A stretch of DNA of 14,482 nucleotides from an uncultured Lachnospiraceae bacterium (GTDB lineage: Bacteria; Bacillota; Clostridia; Lachnospirales; Lachnospiraceae), in contig CATYEA010000023.1 in NCBI GenBank assembly GCA_958405355.1, positions 1 through 14,482 on the forward strand, read 5' to 3'. Positions 1-7,076 of the stretch are shown here, in pieces. Position numbers and translations under genes: made by a program. Under the pieces are notes generated by a model that saw nothing but the letters and a program-made list of their open reading frames with translations, was not told where the DNA came from and did no database searches. Positions within the stretch are counted from its first letter, which is position 1. Each line of letters begins with the position of its first letter.

Positions 1-1
1 A

Positions 2-805
2 ATGGCACAGATGGAATCAATCAGCAGTTTTAGTGATGATACTATGTATATTGAAAAATATATTGAATCTCCGCATCATATTGAATTTCAGATTTTGGGC
101 GATGCTTATGGTCATGTCATTCATTTGGGAGAAAGGGATTGCTCCATTCAAAGAAGGCATCAGAAGGTGCTGGAGGAATCACCGTCTCCGGCCATCGATG
201 AGGAGCTTCGGGAAAAGATGGGACGCACGGCCGTTCAGGCCGCCAAAGCCGTCGGCTACGAGAGTGCAGGAACGATTGAATTTTTATTGGATAAGCATAG
301 AAACTACTATTTTATGGAAATGAATACCCGGATTCAGGTAGAACATCCGGTAACAGAATTTGTGACGAATGTGGATTTGATTAAAAGTCAGATTCGAATT
401 GCTGCCGGAGAGCCTCTAAATATCCGACAGGAAGATATCGAATTTAAGGGTCATGCCATTGAATGTCGGATTAATGCGGAAAATCCGGAAATGAATTTTC
501 GACCGTCACCGGGGAAAATTGAGCGGCTTCACCTGCCGGGCGGCAAGGGCATACGGGTGGACACGGCGGTTTATGCCGGTTATACCATTCCGCCCTACTA
601 TGATTCGATGATTGCAAAGTTGATTGTTCTTGGCAAGTCCAGGAATGAAGCCATTAAAAAGATGAAAAGTGCGTTGAGCGAATTTATTGTAGACGGTATC
701 GACACGAATGTGGATTTTCAGATGGAGATTATGAACCATCCGAAATTCCAGAGCGGCGATTTTAGTACAGACTTTATTGAGCAAATGGAAAGGGAGGGTG
801 AATGA
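2..805 (+). CDS. accC: Biotin carboxylase subunit of acetyl-CoA carboxylase, C-terminal part (5' truncated by window edge)
   Basis: This subunit carboxylates biotin on the carrier protein AccB using ATP and bicarbonate, the first half-reaction of malonyl-CoA synthesis in the cytoplasm. About 267 residues are visible; the family is about 450 long, so the N-terminal domain and part of the ATP-grasp domain lie before the window, and the Met at base 2 is internal. Visible signatures are [14 protein letters not shown] (residues 51-64), [15 protein letters not shown] (105-119, holding the metal/ATP and catalytic Glu/Asn/Arg residues), and ECRINAE (154-160), whose Arg corresponds to the catalytic Arg338 of E. 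coli AccC. The C-terminal biotin carboxylase domain ends near [10 protein letters not shown]. The stop TGA overlaps the accD start, which suggests translational coupling. No break is seen in the visible part. Confidence 0.97.
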   Translation: MAQMESISSFSDDTMYIEKYIESPHHIEFQILGDAYGHVIHLGERDCSIQRRHQKVLEESPSPAIDEELREKMGRTAVQAAKAVGYESAGTIEFLLDKHRNYYFMEMNTRIQVEHPVTEFVTNVDLIKSQIRIAAGEPLNIRQEDIEFKGHAIECRINAENPEMNFRPSPGKIERLHLPGGKGIRVDTAVYAGYTIPPYYDSMIAKLIVLGKSRNEAIKKMKSALSEFIVDGIDTNVDFQMEIMNHPKFQSGDFSTDFIEQMEREGE

Positions 806-1728
806 TGCCGAAATTAAACAGTATATTTAAGAAAACGACCTATATCACCCTGTCCAACCGCCGTCAGAGTATTCGCCAGGATGCTTTGGTAACGGAAAAG
901 GAATTGAATCCGGCAGAGGTGTCGGAACAGCCCAATGTTCCGGAAGGACTCTGGAAAAAATGTGAAAAATGCGGTGCGATTCTTTATGACAGAGATTTGG
1001 AGAAAAATTTCTATGTGTGTCAGGAGTGCCATCATCATCAGCGCATTTCGGCCTGGACGCGCATTGAGCAGATTGCCGACGCAGGAAGCTTTGAAGAACT
1101 GGATGCTGTGATGGAGGACAGGAATCCACTGGATTTTCCGGAATATGAAGGAAAGCTGGCGGCCATGAGAAAGTCCACCGGATTAAATGAGGGCGTCATT
1201 TATGGTTTATGTACGATTCATGGAGAACAGACCGTGCTGGCTGTCATGGATTCCCGGTTTATGATGGGAAGTATGGGGACGATTGTCGGTGAAAAAATCA
1301 CCCGGGCCATCGAAACAGCCACACGATTAAAGCTTCCTGTCATTATTTTTACGTGTTCCGGCGGCGCACGGATGCAGGAGGGCATTTTATCGTTGATGCA
1401 GATGGCAAAGACTTCGGCAGCGGTGGAAGCCCACGGGAGGGCCGGTCTGCCGTATTTTTCGGTGATTACCGACCCAACGACCGGCGGTGTGACGGCCAGC
1501 TTTGCCATGCTTGGCGATGTGATTCTTGCGGAGCCGGGCGTACTGATTGGCTTTGCCGGTCAAAGGGTCATCGAACAGACCATTGGGCAGAAGCTGCCGG
1601 AAGGCTTTCAGAGGGCGGAATTTATGCTGGAACATGGATTTATCGATAAGATTGTGGAACGCAAAGATTTAAAACAGTGTTTGTTTCAGCTCATTCGGGC
1701 ACATCATTTGGTAAATAGGGAGGCGTAG
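802..1728 (+). CDS. accD: Acetyl-CoA carboxylase carboxyltransferase subunit beta
   Basis: This is the beta half of the carboxyltransferase, which moves CO2 from carboxybiotin to acetyl-CoA. The 308-residue length is normal. The N-terminal zinc ribbon is intact, with Cys54-x2-Cys57 and Cys73-x2-Cys76, followed by the crotonase-like fold with [12 protein letters not shown] (about 182-194) and the region [20 protein letters not shown] typical of AccD. The first 50 residues before the zinc ribbon are polar and probably flexible. Two start codons are adjacent (802 and 805), and both overlap the accC stop; the ribosome binding site GGGAGG lies at the end of accC. Spacing slightly favours 805, a one-residue difference. 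It is followed five bases later by accA, so alpha and beta subunits are made together. Confidence 0.97.
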   Translation: MMPKLNSIFKKTTYITLSNRRQSIRQDALVTEKELNPAEVSEQPNVPEGLWKKCEKCGAILYDRDLEKNFYVCQECHHHQRISAWTRIEQIADAGSFEELDAVMEDRNPLDFPEYEGKLAAMRKSTGLNEGVIYGLCTIHGEQTVLAVMDSRFMMGSMGTIVGEKITRAIETATRLKLPVIIFTCSGGARMQEGILSLMQMAKTSAAVEAHGRAGLPYFSVITDPTTGGVTASFAMLGDVILAEPGVLIGFAGQRVIEQTIGQKLPEGFQRAEFMLEHGFIDKIVERKDLKQCLFQLIRAHHLVNREA

Positions 1729-1733
1729 GACAA

Positions 1734-2519
1734 ATGGAATTTACAGCATGGGATCGGGTACGGATTGCCAGGGAAACGGACCGTCCGACAAGTCTTTATT
1801 ATATTGAACATATTTTTGAGGATTTTATGGAGTTTCATGGAGACCGAAATGTGAAGGATGACCCGGCCATTGTGGGCGGTATTGGTTTTCTGGACGGGCG
1901 TCCGGTGACAATCATCGGACAGCAGAAGGGCCGTGACTTGAAAGAACAGGTGGAGCGGAACTTTGGTATGCCAAATCCGGAGGGTTACCGCAAGGCATTG
2001 CGTCTCATGAAGCAGGCGGAGAAGTTTCGTCGTCCCATTGTTTGTTTTGTAGATACTTCCGGAGCTTTTTGCGGTATCGAAGCGGAAGAGCGGGGACAGG
2101 GCGAAGCCATTGCACGGAATCTTATGGAAATGGCCGGGCTGACTGTGCCGGTTTTATCCATTGTTATCGGTGAAGGCGGCAGCGGCGGCGCATTGGCTAT
2201 GGCCGTAGGCAATGAAGTCTGGTGTCTGGAGAATTCCGTCTATTCGGTACTTTCACCGGAGGGCTTTGCCGCCATTTTATGGAAGGACGGTAAACGGGCC
2301 GATGAGGCGGCCGAGGTTATGAAAATGACATCAGAGCATTTGAAAGCATTGAAAGTCGTTGACAGAGTATTTGCTGAACCGGAGCCGGTTCATGTGGATA
2401 ATGGTGAAGCGTTGGCAGAGAAAATGAAGCAGGCCATGATTGAATTTTTTAAGCGCTATGATAAGATGGCGCCGGAAGCTATTGCCGGGGAACGTTATGA
2501 GCGGTTCCGTCATTTTTAG
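1734..2519 (+). CDS. accA: Acetyl-CoA carboxylase carboxyltransferase subunit alpha
   Basis: This is the alpha half of the carboxyltransferase and partner of AccD in the heterotetramer. At 261 residues it is shorter than the roughly 319-residue E. coli protein, mainly at the N terminus, as is common for Firmicutes. Key segments are the FHGDR motif (about residues 34-38), [20 protein letters not shown] (about 106-125), and the oxyanion-forming [11 protein letters not shown] (about 144-154), followed by [16 protein letters not shown]. coli has DTPGAYPG where this protein has DTSGAFCG. The start is supported by AGGGAGG seven to thirteen bases upstream, overlapping the end of accD. The accD-accA gap is only five bases, consistent with one transcript and matched subunit output. 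Confidence 0.96.
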   Translation: MEFTAWDRVRIARETDRPTSLYYIEHIFEDFMEFHGDRNVKDDPAIVGGIGFLDGRPVTIIGQQKGRDLKEQVERNFGMPNPEGYRKALRLMKQAEKFRRPIVCFVDTSGAFCGIEAEERGQGEAIARNLMEMAGLTVPVLSIVIGEGGSGGALAMAVGNEVWCLENSVYSVLSPEGFAAILWKDGKRADEAAEVMKMTSEHLKALKVVDRVFAEPEPVHVDNGEALAEKMKQAMIEFFKRYDKMAPEAIAGERYERFRHF

Positions 2520-2528
2520 GAGAAAATC

Positions 2529-3632
2529 ATGAAATCAAAACAGATTAAACCATTAAAAATCGGGGAGTTAACGGCAAAACTGCCAATCATACAGGGAGGC
2601 ATGGGTGTCGGAGTCAGCCTTTCGTCTCTGGCAGGCGCCGTGGCAGCAGAAGGTGGTATCGGCGTTATTTCTACGGCTCAGATTGGATTTTATCGTCCCG
2701 ATTTTGAAAAGAACCCTTTAGAGGCCAATTTAAAAGCTATCAAAGAGCAGGTTGCTTTGGCGAAAGAAAAAGCCAAAGGCGGTATTATTGGTGCTAATAT
2801 TATGGTTGCTACAAGAAATTATAAAGAGTATGTGACAGCGGCTGTTCGGGCCGGTGTGGATGTGATTATTTCCGGTGCGGGACTGCCGAGAAATCTGCCC
2901 GAATACGTCCGGGATTCTGCGGTCAAAATTGCACCCATTGTTTCTTCAGAGAAAGCTGCAAAAGTTATCTGCCGTCTCTGGGACAGAAATCACCATCGCG
3001 TTCCGGATATGGTCGTGATCGAAGGACCTTTGGCGGGCGGTCATCTGGGCTTTTCGGAAAAAGAGCTGCTGCCCTTTGCCAAGGGCAGCGATGCTGATAT
3101 AAACCATATGATGGCCGATTATGATGAGGAAATCCGGCGGATTATCCATGTGTGTCATGAATATGGTGAAAAATACGAAAAAGAAATTCCTGTCGTTGTA
3201 GCGGGAGGTATCGACACAGCGGAGAAGACCCAACATGCCCTTTCACTGGGGGCTTCCGGCATTCAGGCCGCAACACCTTTTGTGGCAACGGAGGAATGCG
3301 ATGCCCACAAAAACTTTAAAGAAGCTTATATTAAAGCAACAAAAGAAGATGTTGTCATTATAAAAAGTCCGGTGGGGATGCCGGGCCGGGGCATCAAAAA
3401 TGCTTTTCTTGAAAGAGTTGCCCGGGGAAAACGGGATGAAATCCATTGTAAACAATGTCTGGAAAATTGTAATCCGGCGGCCATTCCCTACTGTATTACC
3501 GATGCTCTCATTCGGGCGGTTCAGGGCGATGTAGAAAATGGTCTTGTTTTCTGCGGCGCCAATGTGGATAAAATACAGAAAATCTCTACGGTGCGGGAAG
3601 TCATTGGAAATATTCTGGGAATGGATGTATGA
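2529..3632 (+). CDS. FabK/nitronate monooxygenase-family flavin oxidoreductase with Cys-rich C-terminal segment
   Basis: This is a TIM-barrel FMN oxidoreductase of the 2-nitropropane dioxygenase/FabK superfamily. The sequence shows the N-terminal flavin loop QGGMGVGVS (22-30), the AGGH segment with His172 that matches the catalytic His of FabK, VVVAGGID (222-229), and GASGIQAATPFV (241-252) for FMN phosphate binding. At 367 residues it is longer than typical FabK (about 310-325). The extra length includes residues about 180-215 and a tail with Cys307, Cys310, Cys314, Cys322 and Cys342. The gene follows accA by nine bases with AGGAG overlapping the accA stop, so it belongs to the fatty-acid operon. 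A role as enoyl-ACP reductase II is plausible, but the divergent tail means another flavin reaction is possible. I therefore give no symbol. Confidence 0.85.
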   Translation: MKSKQIKPLKIGELTAKLPIIQGGMGVGVSLSSLAGAVAAEGGIGVISTAQIGFYRPDFEKNPLEANLKAIKEQVALAKEKAKGGIIGANIMVATRNYKEYVTAAVRAGVDVIISGAGLPRNLPEYVRDSAVKIAPIVSSEKAAKVICRLWDRNHHRVPDMVVIEGPLAGGHLGFSEKELLPFAKGSDADINHMMADYDEEIRRIIHVCHEYGEKYEKEIPVVVAGGIDTAEKTQHALSLGASGIQAATPFVATEECDAHKNFKEAYIKATKEDVVIIKSPVGMPGRGIKNAFLERVARGKRDEIHCKQCLENCNPAAIPYCITDALIRAVQGDVENGLVFCGANVDKIQKISTVREVIGNILGMDV

Positions 3633-3677
3633 TCATTTTATGATAAATTTGACGGGATGGAGGCTCTGTGTTAAGGT

Positions 3678-3697
3678 ATCTATGAGGTGACATAGAT
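3678..3697 (+). promoter_or_regulatory. Hairpin with the ribosome binding site in its loop, ahead of the YcxB-like gene
   Basis: A perfect seven-base inverted repeat (ATCTATG at 3678-3684, CATAGAT at 3691-3697) encloses a six-base loop, AGGTGA, which is the ribosome binding site of the next gene. The first two bases of its ATG (3696-3698) are paired in the stem. This could lower or condition translation in transcripts that start upstream. A weak promoter candidate (TTGACG at 3649-3654, TAAGGT at 3672-3677) would start RNA inside the hairpin and bypass it, so the effect depends on where transcription begins. Confidence 0.4.
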
Positions 3698-4988
3698 GGA
3701 GAGAGATGAATTAAAAGAAGAACTCTTATATGCTTGTGAGAGTTTTGTGGATGCACATGAGTATAAGAAGATGGCCCGTTATTTCCCTCAGGTTTATTGG
3801 GAATATGTTCTTGGCGGTTCTGTTTTAAATATGATTGCCAGTATAATTATAGGGATTATTGCCAGGAGTTTTGTCAGCGGACTGATATTTTTTGCATTTT
3901 GTGAGTTGCTTGTTTTGATTGTTTATAAAGTAAGGCTGGAAAATATGGCCGAACAGACATTTAAGAACAGACAGAAGAAAGGAATTGTGGATACAAATTT
4001 CCACACGGAATTCTATAAAAATTATTTTATAAGGCAAGGCGAAACGATAACCTATAAAATAAATTATTCAGAAATTACCAGGTACGTAGAGACTGATGAA
4101 AACATTTATCTGAAATACGGAAAGAAAAATCTGATCATAATTATTCAAAAAGAACAATGTACTCCGGAACTTATTTGTTTCATCGGAGAAAAATTTGTGA
4201 ATCTGGAAGAGGGTTTAAAAAGCAATAAAAAATCGAAGGATATAAAAAGCATTGATAATCCATCATTTGTAAAAAATGCGTTGCGCATACTATTTATTTT
4301 AACTCTTTTTAGCCTGATTGGCGCTATGCGTACCTGGGCTTTTATCATGGATATTACCCATGTCCATGGATTTGATTTTGTAAAAACAACATGGGCCTTT
4401 TGGTTGTGGCTGCCAGTCCCGATTTTGTCTATCGTGTTGGGCATTAAATATAAAAGAGCAGGGATTAAATGTACTAAAAATATTGTGGGCGGCTTTATTA
4501 TCGGTTTTTTATTATTTATTTATGGGGCATTTTGGATGTTCCCAATGTTTTCAGAAGATTACAATAAAAATATTGCTTATAATTATAGCGAAATTAATAA
4601 TTATAAAAGTATCATAGATGCGGAGCTTCCGGCCGATGGAGAATTAATCAGAGAAAACTATGGAGAATTCTTTGAGCAGGATAAAAGGGAATATTCTAAA
4701 ATTGATGTTTATTATGATAAAGAGGATACCAGTAAATTAGAGGATAGTATTATCAATGGAGAAAATTGGATTTTAAGTTCTGAAATGAAATCGGAGTTAA
4801 AAATTTATATTTCATCGATGATGCTTTTTGACAATGAGGGAGACGATTATTTTTCAATTTATAACAAAATTTTAAAGAAATATAATACACTGCCAGAAGA
4901 GGCGGGGGATTATGAAATCTATGTGATGAAATATGATATTGATGAACAGCATTTGGAGATTCATAGATTTATATATTCATACAAATAA
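3696..4988 (+). CDS. YcxB-like domain membrane protein of unknown function
   Basis: This is a 430-residue membrane protein. Two membrane helices lie at about 38-57 and 59-77. They are followed by a soluble segment (about 98-170) with the pattern of YcxB-like domains: a short FYKNYFI strand region, then YSEITRYVETDENIYLKYG. Three more helices follow (about 196-218, 231-250, 262-284), then a charged, tyrosine-rich C-terminal region of about 145 residues, probably outside the membrane. The YcxB assignment is from memory of the family pattern and the function is unknown. The start is set by AGGTGA five bases upstream. The gene is strikingly AT-rich: 4561-4620 has 10 G/C in 60 bases, against 34 in 60 at 1501-1560 in accD. 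This suggests acquisition from elsewhere or weak selection. It is not clearly part of the upstream operon. Confidence 0.7.
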   Translation: MERDELKEELLYACESFVDAHEYKKMARYFPQVYWEYVLGGSVLNMIASIIIGIIARSFVSGLIFFAFCELLVLIVYKVRLENMAEQTFKNRQKKGIVDTNFHTEFYKNYFIRQGETITYKINYSEITRYVETDENIYLKYGKKNLIIIIQKEQCTPELICFIGEKFVNLEEGLKSNKKSKDIKSIDNPSFVKNALRILFILTLFSLIGAMRTWAFIMDITHVHGFDFVKTTWAFWLWLPVPILSIVLGIKYKRAGIKCTKNIVGGFIIGFLLFIYGAFWMFPMFSEDYNKNIAYNYSEINNYKSIIDAELPADGELIRENYGEFFEQDKREYSKIDVYYDKEDTSKLEDSIINGENWILSSEMKSELKIYISSMMLFDNEGDDYFSIYNKILKKYNTLPEEAGDYEIYVMKYDIDEQHLEIHRFIYSYK

Positions 4989-4992
4989 AATG

Positions 4993-5025
4993 TATGCCCG
5001 AATGGGTATATCTATTCGGATATTT
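4993..5025 (+). terminator. Weak candidate terminator after the YcxB-like gene
   Basis: Two mutually exclusive short hairpins can form just after the stop: TATGCCC/GGGTATA (4993-5010, one G-U pair) and CCGAAT/ATTCGG (4998-5019). The second is followed by ATATTTTT. The stems are short, so termination may be partial. Confidence 0.35.
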
Positions 5026-5096
5026 TTGTCGATGAATAAAAGCGGTTCGACAACCAACTTTGACAGAATTCACAACAGACGTGTGCTAACCTGTTC

Positions 5097-5125
5097 TTGC
5101 GATACATAAAAAAATATGCTACGAT
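5097..5125 (+). promoter_or_regulatory. Candidate promoter close to the nuclease pseudogene start
   Basis: TTGCGA (5097-5102) and TACGAT (5120-5125) are 17 bases apart, with TG one base ahead of the -10 as in extended -10 promoters. The predicted start near 5132 falls inside the ribosome binding site, which makes it doubtful as a full promoter for this gene. A second -35-like TTGACA lies at 5060-5065 but has no good -10. Confidence 0.3.
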
Positions 5126-5140
5126 GAAGGAGGAAATCTA

Positions 5141-5834
5141 TTGGAAAACAGACAAGAACAAAAGCAAGGGCGCAAACAGTTAAAGGATCTGACATTGCTG
5201 GACCGTTTCCTTTTTGATACGGCTATGAGTGATCCGGAGATTAGCAGGAATATTCTGTCCATTATTTTTAGCGACAGAGAGATACCAGCCATCCGGTTTA
5301 GTGCTGCAGAGCAGACGAAGGAACCCTACTGTCTATGTCATCTTTATTGCGCCATTTGATTTGTTTGGGGAAGACAAGTATAAGTACACGTTTCATATGA
5401 CCTGTGATGAAGTCCAAGGTATGTCGATGAATGATGGTGCTGCGAGGATATTCTTAAATACTCACGGTAAAAATGATGATGAGGTTCCGCGAAGGCTTGT
5501 TGAATTTTTACATTATGTAGAAGATCCTGAACGGTATGGAAAGAACATCGAGGACTCACGTGTACGGAAGCTTGCGGACCAGATTGATATGCTTAAAAGC
5601 AGTCAGGAAGTAGGTGTAAAGTATATGCGGTTGTGGGAAGAATTGGCAGATGCACGACTTGAGGGTCATGCTGAAGGTTTACGTGAGGGCCATGAGAGTG
5701 GTGTAGCAGAAGAAAGACTTGCTTCCATCAGAAATCTGATGGAGACGATGGCATTGTCTGCAGAAAAAGCGATGGAAGCTTTAAAGGTGCCGAAAGAAGA
5801 AAGGGAGAAATACTTAGAATTGTTGGAGAAATAA
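5141..5834 (+). pseudogene. Broken Rpn/PD-(D/E)XK nuclease-family transposase gene, catalytic core deleted and frame changed
   Basis: The N-terminal piece (5141 to about 5326) reads through DLTLLDRFLFDTAMSDPEIS and reaches AAEQTKEP. Family homology then resumes in another frame at TVYVIFIAPFDLFGEDKYKY and runs to 5834. Intact members have about 65 further residues between these segments, including the Asp and Glu-x-Gln/Lys residues of the nuclease centre; here they are absent. A deletion near 5324-5331 that was not a multiple of three would explain both the loss and the frame change. The C-terminal part keeps the FLHYVEDPE region and the EGHAEGLREGHESG linker repeats typical of the family. 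Translation would start at TTG 5141 after AAGGAGGA (5127-5134). The product would be a 72-residue stub. This reads as a decayed mobile-associated gene, not a programmed frameshift, because key residues are missing. Confidence 0.85.
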
Positions 5835-5860
5835 GAAAATGAATATTTACAAAGGATAAA

Positions 5861-5904
5861 ATGGCGGAATCAGCGAACGGGTTGATTTCGCCATAGTTAT
5901 TTTT
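5861..5904 (+). terminator. Rho-independent terminator after the nuclease pseudogene
   Basis: A 12-base-pair stem (ATGGCGGAATCA at 5861-5872 with TGATTTCGCCAT at 5883-5894, one G-U pair) has a ten-base loop and is followed by AGTTATTTTT. It separates the pseudogene from ldh. Confidence 0.8.
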
Positions 5905-5928
5905 AAGACTTCAAAAATCCGGGATGAT

Positions 5929-5958
5929 TTGGGTATATGATAATTCTTTTTGTATAAA
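5929..5958 (+). promoter_or_regulatory. Candidate ldh promoter
   Basis: TTGGGT (5929-5934) and TATAAA (5953-5958) are 18 bases apart, immediately after the terminator and about 25 bases ahead of the ldh start. A start site near 5965 leaves a short leader that contains AGGAGG. Confidence 0.55.
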
Positions 5959-5983
5959 ATACCAAGTGACAGGAGGTTTTTAC

Positions 5984-6946
5984 ATGGAAAAGAATTGCCA
6001 GGAAGTGAATTTAAGAAAAGTAGCCATGATCGGCTGTGGTTTTGTAGGCTCGGCATCAGCTTTTGCCTTGATGCAGAGTGGTTTGTTTTCGGAAATGGTG
6101 TTGATTGATGCAGATACGGACCGGGCGGAAGGTGAAGCGATGGATATCAGTCACGGCCTGCCATTTGGACGTCCGATGAAAATTTATGCGGGAAGCTATG
6201 ATGATATTGTGGATGCAGCGATTATTATCATTACGGCGGGGGCCAATCAGAAACCGGAGGAGACCCGGTTGGATCTGGTGCATAAAAATGTGGCAATCCT
6301 TCAGAAAATTATTCCGGAGATTTCAAAGCGGGACTGTCAGGGCATTTTATTGATTGTTTCCAATCCGGTAGATATTCTCACCTATGCGGCTTTAAAAATC
6401 AGTGGTTTTCCGGAGAATCGGGTCATTGGTTCGGGCACGGTCCTCGATACATCCCGTTTAAAATATGAAATTGGTGAGTATCTTGGTGTGGACAGCCGGA
6501 GTGTTCATGCCTTTATTATCGGTGAACATGGAGACAGCGAGATTGCGGCATGGAGCAGCGCCAATGTTTCCGGTGTGCCTCTGCGGAATTTTTACGAAAT
6601 GCGGGGCAGGCATAAGTATGAAAAGGCGGCGGCTCGGATTGCAGATACGGTTAAGAACAGTGCTTATGAGATTATAGCCAAGAAGAAAGCCACATATTAC
6701 GGTATTGCCATGTCGGTGCGCCGAATTTGTGAGGCCATTGTCCGGGATGAAAAATCGATTCTTCCGATTTCCAGCCGGATGCACGGAGAGTATGGTATAG
6801 ACGATGTGGTTTTGAGTATGCCGGCGATTGTCGGAAAGGATGGTTTGGAAAGCCTGGTGCCAATTGATTTGGATGAAGAGGAACAGAAAAATCTGAAAGA
6901 GTCTGCGGAAACATTGAAAGAAGTATTAGCAGATATCGGCTGTTAA
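5984..6946 (+). CDS. ldh: L-lactate dehydrogenase
   Basis: The enzyme reduces pyruvate to L-lactate with NADH in the cytoplasm, regenerating NAD+ in fermentation. It has 320 residues, the normal length. The N-terminal Rossmann motif is GCGFVGSASA. GANQKPEETRLDLV carries the Gln that favours pyruvate over oxaloacetate and the loop Arg. GSGTVLDTSRLKY carries the substrate-binding Arg, and the catalytic His lies in IGEHGDSE. At the position of the Bacillus fructose-1,6-bisphosphate-binding Arg173 this protein has Lys, while the His of the VHAF motif (position 188) is kept, so allosteric control may be altered. I chose ATG 5984 because AGGAGG lies 9 bases upstream; a longer reading from 5924 would add about 20 residues without a Rossmann role. 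The gene has its own promoter and terminator and appears monocistronic. Confidence 0.96.
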   Translation: MEKNCQEVNLRKVAMIGCGFVGSASAFALMQSGLFSEMVLIDADTDRAEGEAMDISHGLPFGRPMKIYAGSYDDIVDAAIIIITAGANQKPEETRLDLVHKNVAILQKIIPEISKRDCQGILLIVSNPVDILTYAALKISGFPENRVIGSGTVLDTSRLKYEIGEYLGVDSRSVHAFIIGEHGDSEIAAWSSANVSGVPLRNFYEMRGRHKYEKAAARIADTVKNSAYEIIAKKKATYYGIAMSVRRICEAIVRDEKSILPISSRMHGEYGIDDVVLSMPAIVGKDGLESLVPIDLDEEEQKNLKESAETLKEVLADIGC

Positions 6947-6970
6947 AAAGTGATATATTTCGCACTTTTT
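6945..6970 (+). terminator. First terminator of ldh, overlapping its stop codon
   Basis: AAAAAGTG (6945-6952) pairs with CACTTTTT (6963-6970), ten-base loop, ending in a T run. The stem includes the last two bases of the ldh stop codon. It is low in G/C and may be modest alone, but a second hairpin follows at 6992-7039. Confidence 0.5.
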
Positions 6971-7034
6971 ATATTGACAATGCTATTAGAGAGTGATATA
7001 TTTGTCTCAGTATAGAAGAGATAAATATATCACT
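6949..7034. repeat. Three copies of AGTGATATATTT, probable operator sites
   Basis: Copies are at 6949-6960 (+), 6992-7003 (+) and 7023-7034 (inverted). The last two extend to 17 bases, AGTGATATATTTGTCTC at 6992-7008 against the reverse complement of 7018-7034, with one difference. They flank the predicted transcription start, with one copy covering the -10 and one upstream of the -35. This layout suggests binding by a regulator, most simply the XRE protein encoded two genes downstream. Confidence 0.65.
6974..7002 (+). promoter_or_regulatory. Strong promoter for the membrane protein/XRE operon
   Basis: A perfect -35 TTGACA (6974-6979) is 17 bases from TATATT (6997-7002). This is the best promoter in the window. 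The -10 lies inside the second copy of AGTGATATATTT, so a protein bound there would block it. The predicted start is near 7009. Confidence 0.75.
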
Positions 7035-7039
7035 TTTTT
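6992..7039 (+). terminator. Second hairpin after ldh, overlapping the next promoter
   Basis: A 17-base-pair stem (6992-7008 with 7018-7034, one G-U pair) with a nine-base loop is followed by TTTTTT (7034-7039). RNA reading through from ldh would form a complete terminator. RNA from the embedded promoter would start near 7009 and contain only the right arm, so it would escape. Confidence 0.6.
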
Positions 7040-7076
7040 GTTCTGTGGGAAATTCTGAGCCGGGGAGGAAAAGCTT

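Noticed and set aside
3629..3645. Terminator after the FabK-like gene from the ATCAT/ATGAT inverted repeat
   Set aside because: The stem is only five A/T-rich base pairs with no T run; it is not a credible terminator.
5040..5140. Terminal inverted repeats or target duplication of an intact mobile element around the nuclease gene
   Set aside because: I could not find matching ends on both sides of 5141-5834; the gene family is usually found without such ends.
5141..5360. Programmed ribosomal frameshift in the nuclease gene
   Set aside because: No slippery sequence or pseudoknot is evident, and the residues that would form the active site are absent from both frames.
5229..5834. A separate intact 201-residue gene downstream of the 72-residue stub
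   Set aside because: Its first 30 or so residues are out-of-frame translation of the N-terminal piece; real homology starts only near 5328. It is the second part of the broken nuclease gene.
5924..5983. A 20-residue N-terminal extension of lactate dehydrogenase
   Set aside because: The upstream Met lacks a ribosome binding site and overlaps the likely promoter; ATG 5984 has AGGAGG at good spacing and gives the usual protein length.
6945..7039. A CRISPR-like array from the three AGTGATATATTT copies
   Set aside because: The copies are 12 bases long, irregularly spaced and one is inverted; they fit operator sites and terminator hairpins.
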